A stretch of 64,000 nucleotides of DNA from Ignavibacteria bacterium (GTDB lineage: Bacteria > Bacteroidota > Ignavibacteria > Tepidaquicellales > Tepidaquicellaceae): positions 1-64,000 of the forward strand of contig JADJWZ010000003.1 in the NCBI GenBank assembly GCA_016716125.1. The letters are read 5' to 3'. The notes beneath the pieces are model-generated. The model worked only from the letters and a program-made list of their open reading frames with translations, did no database searches and was not told the origin of the DNA. The position numbers and the translations under genes were made by a program. This document shows positions 36,728 through 46,697 of this stretch, one piece after another; position 1 is the first letter of the stretch, and each line of letters starts with the position of its first letter.

Positions 36728-38479
36728 TTATAAAAGCCGCGTTACGGAATTTTCGTTAAGAATATTACTGTTGAATTTTTTAATTTTATCCTTAATTTCA
36801 GTCTCAGTAGATAATTTTAAAATTTCTTCGCAGACAACGGCTGCTTCTTTATAACTGATACTGCGGATGATCTGTTTTATTTCCGGATATTTAGACGGAG
36901 AAACGCTTAGTTCATCGACACCGAGTCCTATGAAGACCACTACTGCGTGAGGATTGGACGCCATTTCTCCGCAGACGCTTATAGAGATATTGTTTTTATG
37001 CGCTGCTTCGGTAATCTGTCTGATCGTTCTTATTACCGCAGGATGGAATTCCTGATACAAACTGGAAATCAGATCATTTCCCCTGTCCACAGCCAGTAAA
37101 TACTGAATAAGATCATTAGTGCCGATACTGAAAAAATCAACTTCCGCAGCTAACTCTTCAGCCAGTAATGCAGCAGACGGAACTTCAATCATAATTCCTA
37201 TCTTAAGGTATTTATCAAACTCAATCCCCTCTTGTTCTAATTCGTCCTTGATCTCTTTTATAATTTCCTTTACTCTTCTCACTTCAGATACTGATGATAT
37301 CATTGGAAAAAGAATCCTGATGTTTTTATTAATTGAAGATTTGTAAATAGCGCACAACTGTTCACGGAAAATATCTTCCCTGTCCAGACAAATACGGATA
37401 CCTCTCCAGCCAAGGAAAGGATTATCTTCCTTTTCTGACCGCGGAAGTAATTTGTCACCGCCTATATCGTAAGTTCTAATTGTAACATTTTTCGGATACA
37501 CTACATCTGAAATATGCTTATACTCTTCGTTCTGTTTTTCTTCGGAAGGAAATCCTCCTTCTTCAAGAAATAAATGTTCAGTCCTGTATAACCCGATTCC
37601 GCAATGACCTGTATTTACTATAAAATCTATTTCTTCGTCGAAATCAATATTTGCCGAAAGTTCTATTTCTTTATTGTCCTTTGTAGTGCAGGGCAGATCA
37701 ATAATTTCCTTAAGTTTCTCTTCATATTCTTTAAGTAATATTATTTTTTCCCTGTATGCTTCGAGAGTTTCATCTGACGGGTTTTTAATTATTATTCCTG
37801 CAGAGCCGTCTATAATTATATGATCACCGGTCTTAAGGGATTTGGTAATATCCTTCATACCTACTACTGCGGGAATTCTCAGCGCCCGTGAAATAATAGC
37901 TGCGTGTGAAGTGTTTCCGCCCTTATCGGTTGCATATCCGAGAACTTTTCTTTTGCTGAAAAGTATTGTGTCGGCGGGTGTGAGTTCGTGTGAAATTATA
38001 ATCAGATTTTCTTCGATCTTCGATACAAGCTTTTCCCTTTTCAGATTTCTTATGACCCGGTTTTTAATATCCTTTATATCTTCAAACCTTTCTTTAAAAT
38101 ATGAATCTTTTGAAGCAAGCAGAGCGTGTTCGAGTTTTGTAATTTCATCATTGAAAATAAAATCCGCAGTTCTTTTTTCATTCTGAATTCTGTGAATGAT
38201 CTGACTCAGAAAAAATTTATCCTGCAGAAATTCCAGCTGTGCGTCAAAGATAAGAGAATTTACTTCGCCGATTTTTTCATAGGAATAATTTCTGATCTTG
38301 GAAAGTTCTTTTACGGAAATTTCTACTGATCTCTGAAAATCCCCGATCTCTTTTTCAATATCTTCGGGAATAAGATCACGCGAATTTATTTCGAAATTAT
38401 TCCTAAGATATAAATAAACATCTCCGACAGAGATACCCGGCGAAACGGGAACACCTTTAAAAGTTATATCTTTATCCAA
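36728..38479 (-). CDS. ptsI: PTS enzyme I (phosphoenolpyruvate-protein phosphotransferase)
   Basis: The 583-residue product has the typical enzyme I layout. The N-terminal part is FKGVPVSPGISVGDVYLY. The phosphohistidine region is GGNTSHAAIISRALRIPAVVG (His 192). The PEP-binding TIM barrel has GIGLYRTEHLFLEEGGFPSE, FFSIGTNDLIQYLLAVDRG and ISVCGEMASNP. It takes phosphate from PEP and passes it to HPr. No HPr or enzyme II gene is adjacent, so it may serve a regulatory PTS here, as in many relatives; that is inference. Length and motifs are complete. Confidence 0.95.
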   Translation of the reverse strand: MDKDITFKGVPVSPGISVGDVYLYLRNNFEINSRDLIPEDIEKEIGDFQRSVEISVKELSKIRNYSYEKIGEVNSLIFDAQLEFLQDKFFLSQIIHRIQNEKRTADFIFNDEITKLEHALLASKDSYFKERFEDIKDIKNRVIRNLKREKLVSKIEENLIIISHELTPADTILFSKRKVLGYATDKGGNTSHAAIISRALRIPAVVGMKDITKSLKTGDHIIIDGSAGIIIKNPSDETLEAYREKIILLKEYEEKLKEIIDLPCTTKDNKEIELSANIDFDEEIDFIVNTGHCGIGLYRTEHLFLEEGGFPSEEKQNEEYKHISDVVYPKNVTIRTYDIGGDKLLPRSEKEDNPFLGWRGIRICLDREDIFREQLCAIYKSSINKNIRILFPMISSVSEVRRVKEIIKEIKDELEQEGIEFDKYLKIGIMIEVPSAALLAEELAAEVDFFSIGTNDLIQYLLAVDRGNDLISSLYQEFHPAVIRTIRQITEAAHKNNISISVCGEMASNPHAVVVFIGLGVDELSVSPSKYPEIKQIIRSISYKEAAVVCEEILKLSTETEIKDKIKKFNSNILNENSVTRLL

Positions 38480-38851
38480 CAGTTTGTGAATGAAATAAAA
38501 TAAGAGATTTAAAATTTTCTAAAAATAAACCTTTGATGATTGAAAAGTAAGGATTAAAAAAAAATCTATAAAACGGTGATATAAGTTGTAATTGAAAATT
38601 GATATGCCTAAATTGCATATGTAAAAAAACAGTACAGCGTTTTTGTTCCGGTAATTCGGAATTGTTCTACCAAAATTAGAAAGTAGTAACAAGCTTTTAA
38701 TATTTTGCTGATGTAAGATTAAATCCTTTTTTGGAGTGAGATTCACAGCAAATAATCAGATAGTAATTTTAATTACAATCCGGTTAAAAAGATTTAAGAG
38801 CCAAAATTTGCACAAGTACAATTTCACAAACACAAAAAGGTAAAAACAGCA
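38480..38851. other. gene-free region with the cold-shock 5' leader
   Basis: This is A+T-rich DNA between divergent ptsI and the cold-shock gene. It probably contains both promoters and the long untranslated leader usual for csp genes. No open frame or clear hairpin stands out. Confidence 0.4.
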
Positions 38852-39055
38852 ATGGAAAAAGGAACTGTAAAATGGTTCAACGCTACTAAAGGTTATGGCT
38901 TCATAACCAGAAGTGACGGACAAGATGTTTTCGTTCATTTCAAAGCTATCAATTCCGACGGTTATAAAAAACTTGACGAAGGTGATAATGTTGAATTTGA
39001 AGTAGAAGACGGAGAAAAAGGTCCGCAAGCTGCCAACGTTTCTAAAGTTGCATAA
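38852..39055 (+). CDS. csp: cold-shock protein, CspA family
   Basis: The 67-residue single cold-shock domain carries RNP1 KGYGFITR and RNP2 VFVHF, with the usual start MEKGTVKWFNATKGYG and DGEKGPQAANV near the end. It binds single-stranded RNA and DNA and acts as an RNA chaperone. It has its own leader (38480-38851) and its own terminator, so it is monocistronic. The minus-strand frame across it is a shadow. Confidence 0.96.
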   Translation: MEKGTVKWFNATKGYGFITRSDGQDVFVHFKAINSDGYKKLDEGDNVEFEVEDGEKGPQAANVSKVA

Positions 39056-39073
39056 TAGCAAACTTTAAGAATT

Positions 39074-39107
39074 AAAAAGCCCGTAAATTTATTTACGGGC
39101 TTTTTTT
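39074..39107 (+). terminator. rho-independent terminator of the cold-shock gene
   Basis: AAAGCCCGTAAAT pairs with ATTTACGGGCTTT around two bases and is followed by Ts. The A run on the other side could make it work for the minus strand too. Confidence 0.92.
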
Positions 39108-39220
39108 ATTTCCAAATTTAAAAATCTCCGTTTTAATACATTCCTAAACTCTTCAAAAATTATCTGAACAGTAAGCGCTAAGCCTATTCAAAAAATTATT
39201 TTTCTTAAAATAAACTTTTT

Positions 39221-39991
39221 TTATTTTGCTTTGAGAGTTTCAAGCATTTTCCGAGCGTTCTCATTTTCCGGATTCAGCTCAAGGGATTTTCTGTAATTAA
39301 CTGCAGCAAGTTCTGTGTTACCTGTATACATGTATGCTTCACCAAGACTGTCATATACATTGGAAGAATTCGGAAATACTCCGGCATTTAGTTTTAATAT
39401 TTCTACCCCTTCAGAATTTTTTCCGGCTTGTAAAAGCTGATAGCCAAGTTTGTTTAATTCGCTTTCTTTAAAATTATATTCATCGGCGTTATTTGCTTTG
39501 AGTTCATGATACTGACTTATAGCAGCGTCAATTCCTGTATTTAATATAGTCGACATTAAACTTTCCGCTATTGAAATTTTAGGTGTTCCTACGCTGATCA
39601 GTTCAACATCAAAAACAAGAGTTGCATCCGGCGGAATAATATCTCCCGCACCTTTCTTACCATAAGCAAGCTCAGACGGAATTATCAATCGCATTTTATC
39701 ACCGACATTCATCAGTGCAATTCCTTCTTCCCATCCTTTAATGACCTGACCTTTTCCAAGGACGAATTCTATCGGTTCATTTCTGTCGAGTGAAGAATCG
39801 AATTTTTTGCCGTCAAGCAAATATCCGGAATAATGCACTTCGACTGAATTACCGTTCTCAGCTTTCGCTCCGGTGCCCTCTTCCATTATTATATATTTTA
39901 ATCCGCTTCCTGTTGCAGCGGTATCGCTCTTAGAAAACGAGATGCCGCATGCGGAAAATAAAATAGCAAATATTAAAATAGTTTTTTTCAT
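39221..39991 (-). CDS. FKBP-type peptidyl-prolyl isomerase with TPR tail
   Basis: The 256-residue product has a lipoprotein-like signal (LFSACG). An FKBP domain occupies residues about 28-135 (VEVHYSGYLLDGKKFDSSLD, VIKGWEEGIALMNVGDKMRL, then IPSELAYGKKGAGDIIPPDA). A C-terminal pair of TPRs follows (NVYDSLGEAYMYTGNTELAA, NYRKSLELNPENENARKML). It would help proline-limited folding in the periplasm. It lies 15 bases after the DUF6483-like gene on the same strand. Confidence 0.9.
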   Translation of the reverse strand: MKKTILIFAILFSACGISFSKSDTAATGSGLKYIIMEEGTGAKAENGNSVEVHYSGYLLDGKKFDSSLDRNEPIEFVLGKGQVIKGWEEGIALMNVGDKMRLIIPSELAYGKKGAGDIIPPDATLVFDVELISVGTPKISIAESLMSTILNTGIDAAISQYHELKANNADEYNFKESELNKLGYQLLQAGKNSEGVEILKLNAGVFPNSSNVYDSLGEAYMYTGNTELAAVNYRKSLELNPENENARKMLETLKAK

Positions 39992-40006
39992 ATTATTTTT
40001 TATGGT

Positions 40007-40690
40007 TTAATTTAATTTGATCTGACTGAGAATTTCCTCAAGACTTTCCCTGGCTTCTTCCATACTGAAGTTTCCGTTTACAAGTTCCGTTTCATCTTTA
40101 CTGATCAGATCTTTGTAAAAGGTAACGGCTCTTTTTCGCATTCTGCCTTTATCTCCGGTTTCCGGAAAATCTGATTCAAGAATATCAAATAATACATCTT
40201 CTGCTTTGGAATATTTTCCGGACAGGTAATAATATTCAAACAGCACGGGATAATTTTCAGGTCTGTCATCGCTGATGAATCCGGCGGATGTAAGAACAGG
40301 GATCAGCTGATCGGCTTTTTCAATATATTTTTCCGGATCGGGAATTTCTTTTGTCAATAAAGCTTCTGTATAAAGCCGGAATGATTTATTATAATAATCA
40401 TAACACTGCCGGTCATTTTGTGTCTTAATAATATCTGCATACTCTGACAATAATCCCGCCGAGATAAGACATCTTCCTGCATACACATCAGAAGTTTTCA
40501 TAAGAGTTACAAGATCTTCAGCTTTTAAAATTTTCACCATTTCAAAATCGAGACCGGCTATTGTCTTTCCCGCCGCTTCAAGTTCTTTGAGAGCTTCCGA
40601 ATAATTTTTACTCTCCTTGAGATTAAGAACTTTCATCAGCACAGTGGTGAGCATTTCCACCATTTTCATTAAGTAGTCTCTTTGCAGCAT
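40007..40690 (-). CDS. DUF6483-like helical protein
   Basis: The 227-residue product starts LQRDYLMKMVEMLTTVLMKV and consists of helical, TPR-like segments (YSEALKELEAAGKTIAGLDF, RLYTEALLTKEI, YYLSGKYSKAEDVLFDILES). There is no signal peptide or membrane helix, so it is cytoplasmic. The start and layout resemble DUF6483, whose function is unknown; the match is from memory. It is followed on the same strand by the FKBP gene (15 bases). Confidence 0.7.
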   Translation of the reverse strand: MLQRDYLMKMVEMLTTVLMKVLNLKESKNYSEALKELEAAGKTIAGLDFEMVKILKAEDLVTLMKTSDVYAGRCLISAGLLSEYADIIKTQNDRQCYDYYNKSFRLYTEALLTKEIPDPEKYIEKADQLIPVLTSAGFISDDRPENYPVLFEYYYLSGKYSKAEDVLFDILESDFPETGDKGRMRKRAVTFYKDLISKDETELVNGNFSMEEARESLEEILSQIKLN

Positions 40691-40755
40691 ATCGGATGGT
40701 TATAAATTCTTTATTAATAAAAAAAATTATTTTGTAAAAAAATTTTCGGATCAAT

Positions 40756-41550
40756 TTAACTTAGGAAAAGTTCGCCTTTAGTTACGGTAACTGCGCTGCC
40801 CGAGATAAGAACTCTGTCTCCCGAAATTTCAACCGTAAGTTTCCCGCCTCTTTCCGAAGCCTGGAATGCATTCATTTTGTTCTTACCGAGTTTATCTGAC
40901 CAGTACGGTGCGAGGACGCAGTGAGCTGAACCGGTAACGGGATCTTCGTCGACTCCTTTTGCAGGCGCGAAAAATCTCGAAACGAAATCAAACTCCGGAT
41001 CATCGGAACGGCATGTTAAAATTGTTCCGTACTTAGGCAAAGATTTAAGCAAAGAAAAATCAGGATTAACTTTTCGTAATTCTGTTTCTGAATTTAATTC
41101 GATCAAATAATGATTATCCGTAACTAAAACATTTATGGGATTTACATTCAGAGCTTTTGACAAAATTTCATTTCCGTCTGAAGAAGAGGGAATGTTTACC
41201 GGAAAGTTCAGCATAATTTCATGTCCATTTTTTGCAGCTTTCAGAATTCCTTTATATACAGTATAGAATACAGCTTCTTGTGATCCCTGAATAATGTTTT
41301 CCTGCCAGAGAATATGCGCGCTAGCAAGAGTAGCATGACCGCAGAGCTCCACTTCAGCTTTCGGTGTAAACCATCTCAGACCAAAGCCGTCTTTTCTTTT
41401 TGTTAGAAAGGCGGTTTCAGACAGATTCATTTCGAATGCTATCTTTTGCATAAGAGAATCACTGATCTCATGATCAGGGATACACACTGCAGCAGGATTA
41501 CCTGTAAAGGGAGTATCCGTAAAAGCATCAACAGTAAAAATTTTTATCAT
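40756..41550 (-). CDS. PhzF-family epimerase/isomerase
   Basis: The 264-residue product has the family landmarks FTVDAFTDTPFTGNPAAVC at the start, the general acid/base glutamate in MNLSETAFL (Glu 45), WFTPKAEVELCGHATLASAH, and DEDPVTGSAHCVLAPYWSDK. PhzF proteins have a diaminopimelate-epimerase-like fold. Except for the phenazine enzyme, most have unknown substrates. No phenazine genes are present, so the role is open. It starts 306 bases upstream of the divergent nrdJ. Confidence 0.92.
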   Translation of the reverse strand: MIKIFTVDAFTDTPFTGNPAAVCIPDHEISDSLMQKIAFEMNLSETAFLTKRKDGFGLRWFTPKAEVELCGHATLASAHILWQENIIQGSQEAVFYTVYKGILKAAKNGHEIMLNFPVNIPSSSDGNEILSKALNVNPINVLVTDNHYLIELNSETELRKVNPDFSLLKSLPKYGTILTCRSDDPEFDFVSRFFAPAKGVDEDPVTGSAHCVLAPYWSDKLGKNKMNAFQASERGGKLTVEISGDRVLISGSAVTVTKGELFLS

Positions 41551-41856
41551 GCGGAAAAAAGTATACGAATAAATTTTTTTTGTATGACATAGTAATAAAT
41601 TATAAATCTTATAACAATTACAAACACATAAAGAAAAAATTTTTTCGAAAAATAGGGGGATTCTAAAAAATAATTTAAAATCAATAGCGATATTTTTTTA
41701 AAACGTTTGCATTTAAAAAATGAAACTTATAATTTTACAAAATAAAAAATTACAAAACACTTCCAACATTTCTGTAATATTTTTAAACTGAATTAAAAAC
41801 TGAAAACTAATTCTTTTTTAAAAAATATTTTATAAAAATTCTATTAATATATGTAA
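41551..41856. other. A+T-rich divergent promoter region of phzF-like and nrdJ
   Basis: Long A and T runs are present. I found no cobalamin riboswitch or clear operator, although nrdJ is a B12 enzyme. The start codon of nrdJ has no obvious Shine-Dalgarno. Confidence 0.4.
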
Positions 41857-44800
41857 ATGAAAATCAGCCGACTCCTTGTACACAAAGGCAATTCCGCCTA
41901 CGATCAAATAAAATTCGATACACGCTCTTCGGTAATAAGAAATCCTGACGGTTCAATAGTTTTTGAAATGAATGACATTAAAGTGCCTGAACACTGGTCG
42001 CAGGTAGCTACAGATATTCTTGCACAGAAGTATTTCAGAAAAGCAGGAGTACCTGTATATCTTAAGAAGGTAGAAGAGGACGGAATACCCGGCTGGCTTC
42101 AGAGATCCGAAGCTGATTCTAACAGATTAAGAGGAGTTATAGAAGAGGAAAGTTATACCTCGGAAAATGATTCGCGACAGGTGTTTAACAGACTGTCAGG
42201 CTGCTGGACTTACTGGGGATGGAAACATGGATATTTTAATTCGGAAGAAGACGCTGCAAATTTTTATGAAGAGATTTGCTACATGCTTGCGATGCAGTTT
42301 TCTGCGCCGAATTCTCCTCAGTGGTTTAATACAGGATTAAACTGGGCGTACGGAATTACAGGTCCGTCGCAGGGACATTTTTATGTTGATCCGATTTCGG
42401 GTAAACTTACTACTTCAAAAGACGCGTACACACATCCTCAGCCTCATGCATGTTTCATACAATCATTATCAGACGATCTTGTAAACGAAGGCGGCATAAT
42501 GGACCTATGGGTAAGGGAAGCCCGTCTGTTCAAATACGGATCAGGTACCGGTACAAATTTTTCCAATGTTAGAGGAGTGAACGAACCGCTGAGCGGCGGC
42601 GGAAGATCTTCAGGACTTATGTCATTTCTAAAGATCGGTGACAGAAGCGCAGGCGCAATTAAATCAGGAGGCACTACAAGACGCGCTGCAAAAATGGTAA
42701 CGCTTGACATGGATCACCCTGATATTGAAGAGTATATAAACTGGAAAGGAATGGAAGAGCAAAAAGTTGCGGCGCTTGTTTCCGGTTCAAAACTTTTAAA
42801 CCAGTTTCTAAATAAAATTATAAAAGCCTGTCACAGCGTGCATCCGGAGAATGACGGCTTTGACAAAAAAACAAATAAGCAGCTTGCTCATGCAGTGAAT
42901 GAAGCGAGAAAAGTTCATATCCCGGAAAATTATATAGAGCGTGTAATTCAGCTTGCAAAGCTCGGCTTTAAGGAAATAGAAATTCCCGAATATGATACAG
43001 ACTGGACTTCTGAGGCTTACCTAACAGTGTCAGGACAAAATTCTAATAATAGTGTAAGAGTAACGAATTCATTTATGGAGTCAGTTGTATCCGACGGCGA
43101 CTGGAATACATACTGGAGGACGGAATTAAAAAAATCAAAAAAGGAAAACAGAGAACCCAAACCATACAGAACTTATAAATCAAGAGATCTCTGGGAACAG
43201 ATCGCATACTCAGCATGGTCATGCGCAGATCCGGGGATACAATATCACGACATAATAAATGACTGGCACACTTGTCCGGCAGGAGGAAGTATAATCGCTT
43301 CCAATCCGTGTTCGGAATATATGTTTCTCGATGACACTGCCTGTAATCTCGCTTCTCTAAATCTGATGAAATTTTATAACAATGAAACCGCCGGTTTTGA
43401 GATTGATAAATACAGACATGCCTCAAGATTATGGACAATCGTACTTGAGATCAGCGTACTCATGGCTCAGTTTCCGAGTAAGAATATTGCAAAGCTGTCT
43501 TATGAATACAGAACATTAGGACTCGGATATGCAAATCTCGGAGCATTGCTTATGGTGAAGGGAATACCTTATGATTCGCCGGAAGCGCTTGCAATCACCG
43601 GCGCATTGACTTCAATACTTCATATGACTTCGTATGCAGCTTCTGCGGAAATGGCAAAAGAGCTCGGACCTTTCCCGAGATATAATGATAATGAAGAGAA
43701 CATGCTCAGAGTAATAAGGAATCACAGAAGAGCTGCATATAACGAAGGTATTAATGAATATGAAGGACTGTCAATCACACCGATGGGAATAAATAAAAAT
43801 CATTGTCCGGAAGCTCTGCTCAAGGCTGCGAAAGAAGATTCCGATAAAGCGCTTTCACTCGGCGAGAAATACGGTTTCAGAAATGCGCAGGTTACTGTAA
43901 TTGCTCCGACCGGAACGATAGGACTTCTAATGGACTGTGATACAACAGGAGTGGAACCTGATTTTGCGCTTGTAAAATTTAAGAAGCTGGCAGGCGGCGG
44001 ATATTTTAAAATTATAAATGAATCCGTTCCCCCGGCATTAAGGAATTTAGGTTACAAAGAAAACGAGATTGAGGAAATTGTAAAATTTACAAAAGGTCAC
44101 GGTTCGCTTATCGGATGTCCTCATATTAACGCTCAGACACTTTCTGAAAAAGGATTTACAAAGGAAATAATTTCGAAAGTAGAAAAAACACTTCCGTCTG
44201 TTTTTGATATTAATTTTGCATTCAACAAATGGACGCTCGGCGCAGGATTTTGCAAGAATGTACTTGGGTTTTCCGAAGATCAGACGGATGATCCTTCATT
44301 CAGAATTCTTAACGAACTTGGTTTTACAAAAGATCAGATAGATCAGGCAAATGATTTCATCTGCGGAACAATGACAGTGGAGGGAGCGCCGCATCTTAAG
44401 GAAGAGCATTATGCAATATTTGACTGCGCGAACAAATGCGGGAAGAAAGGAACTAGATACATTTCCGCTGACGCTCATATAAAAATAATGGCGGCGGCTC
44501 AGCCGTTTATATCAGGAGCAATCTCTAAAACTATTAATCTTCCTAATCATGCAACAATAGAAGATATGAAAAGCGCTTATCTGAATTCATGGAGACTTGG
44601 AGTAAAAGCCAATGCATTATACAGAGACGGATCAAAACTTTCACAGCCGCTGAATACAGTTAAGGATGATGACATTATAGATTATGATAATACAGTTGAT
44701 CTGAATAAAGAAGTTTCGAGAACAAATGACATTGTAAAAATTGCAGAAAAAATTATTCACAGATATATAGCGAAGAGAAGAAAGCTTCCGTTCAGAAGAA

Positions 44801-45459
44801 AAGGATACACACAGAAAGCAAAGATCGGTACTCATTCGGTCTATCTCAGAACAGGTGAATATGAAAACGGACAGCTTGGTGAAATATTCATAGACATGCA
44901 TAAAGAAGGAGCGGCATTCAGAAGTCTTATGAACTGTTTTGCAATTGCAATTTCACTCGGTCTGCAGCACGGAGTTCCTCTTGATGAATTTGTAGATGCA
45001 TTTGTATATACCCGTTTCGAACCGAACGGAATAGTGATCGGAAATCCGAATATAAAAATGAGCACTTCGATTATTGATTATATATTCAGGGAGCTGGCTG
45101 TAACTTATCTCGGAAGAAATGATCTTTCTCATATTGAAAACAATACGGAATTTCAGAGATCACCGATTGACGCATTGAATAAACTTGAGAATGATACCGA
45201 GTTTGATGAAGAGGAAGTTTACAGTGAGCGGATTATCGAAGATCCGGGAACAAGAACCGATAAACCTTTAAAAGTTTTATCAGTGACTTCAAGCAATATT
45301 AAGATCTCTCCTCAGAAGCAGACTATTGAAAAAATTCAGGAGGCAAAGCTGAAAGGATATACGGGAGATATTTGTACGTCATGCGGTAGTGTAACAATGG
45401 TAAGAAACGGGACATGTTTAAAATGTATAACATGCGGAGATACAAGCGGATGCAGCTGA
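41857..45459 (+). CDS. nrdJ: adenosylcobalamin-dependent ribonucleoside-diphosphate reductase (class II)
   Basis: The product has 1200 residues. The N-terminal part is followed by MQFSAPNSPQWFNTGLNWAY. The catalytic barrel has GSGTGTNFSNVRG, SNPCSEYMFLDDTACNLAS and VTVIAPTGTIGLLMDCDTTG. Residues about 1010-1100 form a TSCPD-like domain (VYLRTGEYENGQLGEIFIDM). The C-terminal tail carries paired cysteines (CTSCG, CLKCITCGDTSGCS) for re-reduction. It makes deoxyribonucleotides without oxygen dependence, using B12, which suits an organism living with low or variable oxygen. The gene is intact and monocistronic, with a terminator at 45485. Confidence 0.95.
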   Translation: MKISRLLVHKGNSAYDQIKFDTRSSVIRNPDGSIVFEMNDIKVPEHWSQVATDILAQKYFRKAGVPVYLKKVEEDGIPGWLQRSEADSNRLRGVIEEESYTSENDSRQVFNRLSGCWTYWGWKHGYFNSEEDAANFYEEICYMLAMQFSAPNSPQWFNTGLNWAYGITGPSQGHFYVDPISGKLTTSKDAYTHPQPHACFIQSLSDDLVNEGGIMDLWVREARLFKYGSGTGTNFSNVRGVNEPLSGGGRSSGLMSFLKIGDRSAGAIKSGGTTRRAAKMVTLDMDHPDIEEYINWKGMEEQKVAALVSGSKLLNQFLNKIIKACHSVHPENDGFDKKTNKQLAHAVNEARKVHIPENYIERVIQLAKLGFKEIEIPEYDTDWTSEAYLTVSGQNSNNSVRVTNSFMESVVSDGDWNTYWRTELKKSKKENREPKPYRTYKSRDLWEQIAYSAWSCADPGIQYHDIINDWHTCPAGGSIIASNPCSEYMFLDDTACNLASLNLMKFYNNETAGFEIDKYRHASRLWTIVLEISVLMAQFPSKNIAKLSYEYRTLGLGYANLGALLMVKGIPYDSPEALAITGALTSILHMTSYAASAEMAKELGPFPRYNDNEENMLRVIRNHRRAAYNEGINEYEGLSITPMGINKNHCPEALLKAAKEDSDKALSLGEKYGFRNAQVTVIAPTGTIGLLMDCDTTGVEPDFALVKFKKLAGGGYFKIINESVPPALRNLGYKENEIEEIVKFTKGHGSLIGCPHINAQTLSEKGFTKEIISKVEKTLPSVFDINFAFNKWTLGAGFCKNVLGFSEDQTDDPSFRILNELGFTKDQIDQANDFICGTMTVEGAPHLKEEHYAIFDCANKCGKKGTRYISADAHIKIMAAAQPFISGAISKTINLPNHATIEDMKSAYLNSWRLGVKANALYRDGSKLSQPLNTVKDDDIIDYDNTVDLNKEVSRTNDIVKIAEKIIHRYIAKRRKLPFRRKGYTQKAKIGTHSVYLRTGEYENGQLGEIFIDMHKEGAAFRSLMNCFAIAISLGLQHGVPLDEFVDAFVYTRFEPNGIVIGNPNIKMSTSIIDYIFRELAVTYLGRNDLSHIENNTEFQRSPIDALNKLENDTEFDEEEVYSERIIEDPGTRTDKPLKVLSVTSSNIKISPQKQTIEKIQEAKLKGYTGDICTSCGSVTMVRNGTCLKCITCGDTSGCS

Positions 45460-45484
45460 TCTTAAATTAAATTTTTAATATTAA

Positions 45485-45520
45485 AAAGCCGGATTATATA
45501 TAAGTAGTCCGGCTTTATTT
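45485..45520 (+). terminator. rho-independent terminator of nrdJ
   Basis: AAAGCCGGA pairs with TCCGGCTTT around a 14-base loop, followed by a short T-rich stretch. Confidence 0.8.
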
Positions 45521-45801
45521 ATTGAGGGGAGTAAAAGAAAATATACCTTGCTGTATGAATCAGAGTTTGAAAGGAATCAGAGGTCCGGCTTGTAATAAAT
45601 TTAAAGAAAGAAGTATTCATAACTTAAAAAAAAATCTTTCATATTTAGTCTTCCTTTATTTGTAATTATTCATTATTAGTAAAATACAATCCGTAACGGA
45701 CAAAGAGTGTCCTTTTGTCTTTTAAGTTTATTCATACTTAATGAAATTTAATTTATTTTTAAAAACGGTAAGTGTTTGGAAGAACCTGATACTTTGGAAG
45801 A
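45521..45801. other. gene-free gap between nrdJ and the WYL gene
   Basis: Nothing is recognised apart from an A+T-rich stretch. Short plus-strand frames over the neighbouring WYL region are shadows. Confidence 0.4.
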
Positions 45802-46494
45802 TTATTCATATTTTTCTAATGCTGTCGAAAGATCTTTCTTTATTTCATTAACGAGCTTTTTCGGAGAGATTAATCTGCAGTTCTTCCCCCAGCTTAATAT
45901 CCAGTGTTTTATTTCAGAAGAACCGTTTACTTTCATTTCTAATATTATGCTGCCGTCCGGATTCTCTTTAATAACCTGTGAACTATGCCATATTTTTTCT
46001 TTAACATATCTGGCTGAACCTTTTTCAAAATAAATTTTTACTTTAATGATCTTATGTTCATTAAAAATTCCGAAACTGTCCTCAAAAAATTTATCTACAT
46101 CAAATTTAACATCAGGCGTAAACTGTTTGCCGCATGACTCCGCGCTTTCAAATCTGCTGACGGAAAATAGTTTGATGATTTTATCCTGTTCAGTAATGCA
46201 AGAGTATGCAGGTCTTTGTCATCGAAATCAAACTGCAGCAGCTTGAATTTTTTGTCTGTATAGTAATAACCGTTAATCTTTCTGTCATATTTTATCGGAG
46301 CGTTATAAAAAGTTTTCATAAATTCTATTGTCCTCTTTATGGTCTTTGTACTGACCTGATATTCCTTTGATAATTTCTCAGCGCCGGGATAATTGCCTCT
46401 TGAAATTTCCATATCAATAAATGCCATCCGCATTATCTGTGGAATGTTTAAGCGGTTAGATTTTTTTACGTTCTTTTTTTTCATATATGAGAAT
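45802..46494 (-). pseudogene. WYL-domain transcriptional regulator, frameshifted
   Basis: The N-terminal piece (start ATG 46494, MKKKNVKKSNRLNIPQIMRM) carries a winged-HTH region (AEKLSKEYQVSTKTIKRTIE) and the segment PIKYDRKINGYYYTD. It runs to a stop at 46095. In another frame, from about 46200, the sequence continues LFSVSRFESAESCGKQFTPD, then FDVDKFFEDSFGIF and VKVNGSSEIKHWILSWGKNC, the WYL part, ending at 45802. One shift near 46195-46205 restores a normal-length HTH-WYL regulator. WYL proteins sense nucleic-acid ligands and regulate stress or defence genes, but no target is suggested here. Confidence 0.75.
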
Positions 46495-46697
46495 ATATTG
46501 ATACTGTTAAACAGTTTTAATGAAAAATTTTTTATCAATTACATATGTTTTCGCTGCTGTCTAAAAAATAAACTTTCACTTCAGATTTATTATAACAATT
46601 GTATAAAATTACAATTATGTTTAATTTATAAATCTCTAAAGAAGAAAATATCTTCAGCTTTATTAAGTAAAAGTTTCATAAACAAAAACATTTTATT

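Noticed and set aside
38756..39061. Minus-strand 101-codon frame over the cold-shock gene
   Set aside because: It lies opposite a clear cold-shock gene and is a shadow.
41551..41856. Cobalamin riboswitch before the B12-dependent nrdJ
   Set aside because: No conserved B12-box-like sequence or fitting hairpins seen.
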